Shown here piece after piece: positions 33,460-37,057 of a stretch of DNA of 37,057 bases. Numbering within the stretch: the stretch's first letter is position 1; every line of letters starts with the position of its first letter. The position numbers and the translations under genes were made by a program. Source of the stretch: Desulfosporosinus sp. OT (GTDB taxonomy: Bacteria > Bacillota > Desulfitobacteriia > Desulfitobacteriales > Desulfitobacteriaceae); assembly GCF_000224515.1 (NCBI RefSeq), contig NZ_AGAF01000226.1, positions 1-37,057 of the forward strand. Reading direction: 5' to 3'. The notes under the pieces are model-generated. The model had not been told where the DNA came from. It was given only the letters and a program-made list of their open reading frames with translations, and did not search any database.

Positions 33460-33502
33460 ATCTTTAAAAAATCTCTATTAGAAATTTGGAGGAGACAATT
33501 CA

Positions 33503-33871
33503 ATGGTTTCTTTAATTGTATTTGGCGTTATTGCCTTGATCGTAATCGTATTTCTCCTCAGTTTTAATGTTAAGATAATGTCTAAACCTGAAAAAACGGC
33601 GCTTCCAAAAAACAAGCCAAGTGAAATGTCTGTAATAAACAATCCCTCTGTTACAGAAGCAGAAGTGTTGGAGAACAAACAACTTTTGAATAGCACTAAC
33701 GAAAGTGACAAGAGGGTACCCCAAATGTCAGATGAGCAATACAGACGAGCCTTGCGACAATTTCAGGCAAGTCAAAGAGAAGGGCTTATTACAACTCCCA
33801 AAAATAGGCTAAATGACACTGCCTATCGTTCCGCCATTCGCTCAATAAAAAATCAGGCTAAGAGGGATTAA
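33503..33871 (+). CDS. Hypothetical membrane-anchored basic protein
   Basis: A 122-residue protein I do not recognise. One N-terminal membrane helix (about 3-24, LIVFGVIALIVIVFLLSFNV) is followed by a polar, Ser/Asn/Glu-rich linker (30-70) and a basic C-terminal region with two similar helical stretches (SDEQYRRALRQFQASQREG and NDTAYRSAIRSIKNQAKRD). The pair looks like an internal repeat, with YR.A(L/I)R shared. A GGAGGAG ribosome site precedes the ATG. It lies 43 bases after the flavodoxin and is probably co-transcribed with it. Confidence 0.65.
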   Translation: MVSLIVFGVIALIVIVFLLSFNVKIMSKPEKTALPKNKPSEMSVINNPSVTEAEVLENKQLLNSTNESDKRVPQMSDEQYRRALRQFQASQREGLITTPKNRLNDTAYRSAIRSIKNQAKRD

Positions 33872-34229
33872 CAATCAGGCAATGACTATGAACGTAATAT
33901 TTGGTCCTAATGCTCATAGCTAAATGTGTGGTCAACTACTAAGGAGCTCATGAATTCTCAATTTCTGTAGATTCCTTAAAAAATAGATTTAATACCAACA
34001 TTCTCAAACCCACTCTTTTTGGAGTGGGTTTTCGCTGTCTATTTGGTTATGTATTATTGGTTAGATATTAAGTGCTTTTTGGAAAAGCGTTGTGCTCGCG
34101 CACTTTGAGTTAAAGCGATCAGAAAGCGAAATAAGACAAATGCGTATATGGAAAGTAATGGCAATTTACTTAATAGCGGAATATCTTATATTGTACAATG
34201 AATTACTTTCGTGGAAGGAGGAGTGCGTT
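33872..34229. other. Intergenic region before the mini-protein genes
   Basis: Apart from the terminator at 34006-34034 I see no gene. A longer frame running into the 34230 gene exists from 34092 but has no ribosome site. Confidence 0.5.
34006..34034 (+). terminator. Intrinsic terminator
   Basis: A 10-bp stem AAACCCACTC/GAGTGGGTTT (34006-34015, 34022-34031) with a T-rich 6-base loop and a short T tail; it probably ends the flavodoxin transcript. Confidence 0.7.
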
Positions 34230-34346
34230 ATGGCATTTGGCGCAGGAGTTGTTGACGGTGTTGGATGTGGACCAAATTTTTTACCGGGTATTGCGGTCGT
34301 CGTTGTGATTATTCTTCTGTTAATTGCAATGGGTATTGTGTTCTAA
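34230..34346 (+). CDS. YjcZ-like sporulation mini-protein (copy 1)
   Basis: A 38-residue protein starting MAFGAGVVDGVGCGPNFLPG followed by one membrane helix (IAVVVVIILLLIAMGIVF) that runs to the C-terminus. This glycine/cysteine-rich head plus terminal hydrophobic helix is the layout of YjcZ-type sporulation peptides. ATG 34230 is chosen over upstream in-frame starts because GGAGGAG sits seven to eight bases ahead. A second gene of the same layout follows. Expression during sporulation is inferred from family resemblance; no sporulation promoter was recognised. Confidence 0.65.
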   Translation: MAFGAGVVDGVGCGPNFLPGIAVVVVIILLLIAMGIVF

Positions 34347-34521
34347 AGAGTTTTTTGCTTTAAGGTATCAGATTTCACCAAGTAATATTTCACCAAACTG
34401 TCATAGTTAGATTAGATGTTTTAGCCCGTGCTCTTGGTCACTAGATTGGTAGTAAGAAACAGAATAAGAATATAGGCTTCTGCATTGAAATTATCTCAAA
34501 ATAAGAATAGGAGGAAATATT

Positions 34522-34707
34522 ATGTACGGACAAGGAGTAGGTCATTTTCCAAACATTTCGCCGGTTGGTGCTCCGCCACACATTGGACCTATCGTAAAGT
34601 GTTGTCCACCGCTTGTACCGGCTTGCCCACCTGCTGCCCCATGCTTAGGGGTTGGCATTATTGCTATTGCAATCCTTATTTTAATTGCCCTAGGCGTTAT
34701 ATTTTAA
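34522..34707 (+). CDS. YjcZ-like mini-protein with proline/cysteine-rich head (copy 2)
   Basis: A 61-residue protein. The N-terminal 40 residues are rich in Pro, Gly and Cys (KCCPPLVPACPPAAPCLG, four cysteines) and may be cross-linked by disulfides on a spore or cell surface. The C-terminal helix (GVGIIAIAILILIALGVIF) closely resembles that of the gene at 34230, ending in the same G(I/V)(V/I)F. Ribosome site AGGAGG precedes ATG. The two genes are 175 bases apart and look like relatives with different heads. An overlapping longer frame (34485-34715) in another phase is a shadow. Confidence 0.6.
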   Translation: MYGQGVGHFPNISPVGAPPHIGPIVKCCPPLVPACPPAAPCLGVGIIAIAILILIALGVIF

Positions 34708-34770
34708 TATATTAATAAAAGAGTAGCTGAAATTTCACTTAAAATCCTGGCTAGTTATTTCATGAGATAA

Positions 34771-34816
34771 AAGCCTTCTATTGATTGGATTAATTAATAG
34801 AAGGCTTAAGTTTTCT
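34771..34816 (+). terminator. Intrinsic terminator after the mini-protein genes
   Basis: A 12-bp perfect stem AAGCCTTCTATT/AATAGAAGGCTT (34771-34782, 34796-34807), 13-base loop, then AAGTTTTCTTT. Confidence 0.65.
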
Positions 34817-34951
34817 TTATGTAAATTTATAAGTGGATGCTTGTTTCAAAGGCGACTAAAGATTGGACGAATATAATACTGGAGCATGAAAATTCCATAT
34901 AATTGACAAAATAAATATGGACGTTCACTTTCACAGAAAGGAAGTTGTCGA

Positions 34952-36082
34952 ATGAAAGCTATAACATTCCAAGGTGTTAAAAATGTTGAGGTTAAAAATG
35001 TAGAAGATCCTAAAATTGTAAAAAATGATGACATAATAGTTAAAGTAACTTCCACTACCATTTGCGGTTCGGATTTACACCTAATACGCGGAAGAATGCC
35101 TAAAATGCCTAAGGGGTTTATTATTGGACATGAAGCTATGGGGATTGTCGAGGAGATTGGCAAAGAAGTTAATAAGGTTAAGAAAGGCGATCGAGTGGTT
35201 GTCCCTTTTCCAATTGCATGTGGTCACTGTTGGTATTGTAATCATGATTTATGGAGTCAATGTGACAATTCAAATGAGCATGGTGAAGTAGGCGGAATTT
35301 ACGGATATAGTGAACTTTTTGGTGGATATGATGGTGGTCAGGCCGAATACCTGAGGGTACCGTACGCTAATATAGGACCTAGAATAATTCCTGAAGAGCT
35401 TACAGACGAACAGGCGCTTTTTTTAACCGATATCCTTCCAACTTCTTATTGGGGAGTAGAAAATGGTGGTGTAAAGAGCGGTGACATTGTGGTGGTATTA
35501 GGTTGTGGTCCAGTTGGGCTACTGGCGCAAAAATGGGCTGCCTATATGGGCGCAAGTAGAATCATCGCAGTAGATAATATTGATTACAGGATTGCACATG
35601 CCCAGACGTTCAATAAAGTGGAAGTGTTAAATTTCAAGGATTATGATAATACCGGAGAATATATTAAAGAGATAACTCAGGGTGGTGCAGACGTTGTCAT
35701 CGATTGTGTTGGGATGGATGGTGAAATGTCCACAATGGAAAAAGTTGAGACTGCATTAAAGTTGCAGGGGGGCTCTAAGTCTGCGATTGAGATTGCCTCG
35801 CAGGCGGTACGTAAAGGTGGAACAGTATCCGTAGTGGGTGTTTATGGCTCGAGATATAACAATTTTCCGTTTGGGGACTTTTTTTCTAGAAACATTACTT
35901 TGAAAATGGGCCAGTGTCCTGCACATTCGTATATAGACCGTATTCTAGATTTATTAAAAGAAAATAAGTTTGATGCTACGGACATTATCACGCATAGAAT
36001 GTCACTCGCTGACGGAAAGAAGGCTTATGAACTATTTGACCAGAAGCTTGATAATTGTATAAAAGTTGTTTTGAAGCCGTAG
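34952..36082 (+). CDS. Zinc-dependent alcohol dehydrogenase (medium-chain family, formaldehyde-dehydrogenase-like)
   Basis: A 376-residue NAD(P)-dependent dehydrogenase. Catalytic zinc ligands are C38 (TTICGSDLHL) and H60-E61 (GHEAMG); structural zinc ligands are C90, C93, C96 and C104 (ACGHCWYCNHDLWSQC). The cofactor fold has VVVLGCGPVGLLA. The insert around 110-130 (GGIYGYSELFGGYDGGQAEY) and the loop VIDCVGMDGEMSTMEKVETA resemble the glutathione-independent formaldehyde dehydrogenase subgroup, so small aldehydes are plausible substrates. Ribosome site AAGGAAG precedes ATG. A molybdoenzyme gene starts 76 bases later. Confidence 0.88.
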   Translation: MKAITFQGVKNVEVKNVEDPKIVKNDDIIVKVTSTTICGSDLHLIRGRMPKMPKGFIIGHEAMGIVEEIGKEVNKVKKGDRVVVPFPIACGHCWYCNHDLWSQCDNSNEHGEVGGIYGYSELFGGYDGGQAEYLRVPYANIGPRIIPEELTDEQALFLTDILPTSYWGVENGGVKSGDIVVVLGCGPVGLLAQKWAAYMGASRIIAVDNIDYRIAHAQTFNKVEVLNFKDYDNTGEYIKEITQGGADVVIDCVGMDGEMSTMEKVETALKLQGGSKSAIEIASQAVRKGGTVSVVGVYGSRYNNFPFGDFFSRNITLKMGQCPAHSYIDRILDLLKENKFDATDIITHRMSLADGKKAYELFDQKLDNCIKVVLKP

Positions 36083-36157
36083 CACACCAGAAGCCCTCAA
36101 GTCGAATTTGTAGTTGATAAAATGTTAACTAACGCGATAAAAGAAAGGGAGTAACAA

Positions 36158-37057
36158 ATGACAAATCAGGACTTACCGAAAAGCATTCATGACATGCCAG
36201 GGTTAATTCCTCTCCAATTGATGCCCGAGAATATGGAATCGCCAATTAATACTCTGCTATCGTGGATTACTCCGAATGAACTATTTTTTACTCGAAACCA
36301 TCTAGCCTATCCTACTATACAGCTTGAATCCTGGGGCTTGATCTTAGGCGGGGAAGTTGAAAACCCCATAAACCTTACCTATGATCAACTGAAGCAAATG
36401 CCTCAGGTGGACAGATTTGTAACGATTGAATGCTCAGGTAATAAACGAGCTTTGATGGAACCTCCAACACCTGGGGAACAATGGCAGATTGGAGCAGTCG
36501 GCAACGCGAAATGGACAGGAGTCCCTTTGGCCTATATTCTTGACCAGACTAAAGTTAAGGAAACAGCTAGGGAACTAATTTTCACGGGAGTCGATTCGGG
36601 TATTCGTCCGGATATGGATTCTGTTGTGAACTTTGAGCGAAGTTTACCTCTAGATAAAACCTTAATGGCAGAATGCATTTTAGCACTAAAAATGAATGAC
36701 GAACCGATTCCCCATAAACACGGCTTTCCTCTACGCTTAATAGTTCCGGGTTGGTACGGTATGGCTCATGTAAAATGGGTTTCACAAATTACAGCGACAG
36801 CTACCCCCTTTAAAGGTCCGTTCCAAGCAATTGACTATCTCTATATAACCAATGACGGAGATTATCTTAATGCTGCACCGGTTACTGAAATGAAAGTAAA
36901 TTCAATTATAACTTGGCCATCTCAAGAGGAAAAACTCCACCTGGGTTCACATACAATTCGTGGTCTGGCATGGACCGGAAAAGGTACAATAAGTGGAGTA
37001 GAGGTGAGTATAGACAATGGTATGACCTGGAATGTCGCTCGGTTGACCAGTCCTGAA
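36158..37057 (+). CDS. Sulfite oxidase-like molybdopterin enzyme (3' end outside window)
   Basis: An open frame of 300 codons with no stop before the window edge. It matches the sulfite oxidase family: N-terminal NELFFTRNHLAYPTI, the Mo-binding cysteine C92 in VTIECSGNKRALM, GVPLAYIL, HGFPLRLIVPGWYGMAHVKW and, near the edge, the start of the dimerisation domain with VEVSIDNGMTWNVA. There is no haem b5 domain or twin-arginine signal before the molybdenum domain, so it looks cytoplasmic and resembles bacterial sulfite-oxidase-like proteins of unknown substrate. Ribosome site AAAGGGAG is six bases ahead of ATG. It may be co-transcribed with the dehydrogenase before it. Confidence 0.85.
   Translation, partial: MTNQDLPKSIHDMPGLIPLQLMPENMESPINTLLSWITPNELFFTRNHLAYPTIQLESWGLILGGEVENPINLTYDQLKQMPQVDRFVTIECSGNKRALMEPPTPGEQWQIGAVGNAKWTGVPLAYILDQTKVKETARELIFTGVDSGIRPDMDSVVNFERSLPLDKTLMAECILALKMNDEPIPHKHGFPLRLIVPGWYGMAHVKWVSQITATATPFKGPFQAIDYLYITNDGDYLNAAPVTEMKVNSIITWPSQEEKLHLGSHTIRGLAWTGKGTISGVEVSIDNGMTWNVARLTSPE

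Noticed and set aside
34092-34229. N-terminal extension of the first mini-protein
   Set aside because: No ribosome site at 34092, while GGAGGAG precedes ATG 34230 and the shorter form fits the family layout.
34485-34715. 76-codon frame overlapping the second mini-protein
   Set aside because: It lies in another phase, lacks a ribosome site and disrupts the clear membrane-helix gene at 34522-34707.

Overview
The window reads as a chromosomal stretch from an anaerobic, endospore-forming, Gram-positive bacterium of the Clostridia, most like the Desulfosporosinus/Desulfitobacterium group. That placement is inference from gene content: a rubredoxin-rubrerythrin operon, a Tlp-type spore protein with a sigma-G-like promoter, two tiny glycine/cysteine-containing membrane peptides of the YjcZ type, a lipoteichoic-acid-synthase-like enzyme, a class A penicillin-binding protein, strong GGAGG ribosome sites and many TTG/GTG starts. 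There is no rRNA, tRNA, insertion sequence, prophage or CRISPR array.

Region by region. 1-3600: end of an RND efflux operon (membrane fusion protein, then pump). 3825-4866: a remnant of a DUF3231 gene and a Rossmann-fold NAD(P)-binding protein. 4934-5848: rubredoxin and rubrerythrin behind a promoter carrying a PerR-like box. 5939-8673: a c-di-GMP-I riboswitch with an intrinsic terminator, a CheW-like protein, a soluble chemoreceptor and a CheX-like phosphatase. 8705-9902: two small minus-strand genes (one unknown, one tlp) separated by about ten degenerate 43-bp tandem repeats. 9998-12470: an 804-residue fusion of a cyclic-nucleotide-type sensor domain, a degenerate sigma-54-activator-type AAA+ domain and a NosR/NapH-like membrane polyferredoxin. 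12977-15031: class A PBP. 15557-18078: MarR regulator, cyclopropane fatty acid (CFA) synthase and a VanZ-like protein. 18301-24554: complete ribose operon rbsRKDACB with two LacI-type operators and a terminator. 24567-28886: a small membrane protein, an LTA-synthase-like enzyme and a second CFA synthase. 29001-30216: a frameshifted DNA-alkylation-repair-like gene followed by a candidate 33-residue cysteine-rich peptide. 30330-32725: EmrAB-type drug efflux pair, divergent from a flavodoxin-like gene. 33503-34815: an unknown membrane-anchored protein and two spore-type mini-proteins. 34952-37057: zinc alcohol dehydrogenase and the first 300 codons of a sulfite-oxidase-like molybdoenzyme, cut by the window edge.

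Themes: oxidative-stress defence (rubrerythrin), membrane remodelling (two CFA synthases, LTA synthase, PBP), drug export (RND and MFS systems), second-messenger control of chemotaxis, ribose uptake and sporulation. The best candidates for something undescribed are the sensor-AAA-polyferredoxin fusion, the 43-bp repeat array beside tlp, and the cysteine-rich mini-ORF at 30115-30216. Alignments were by eye only; no database search was possible.
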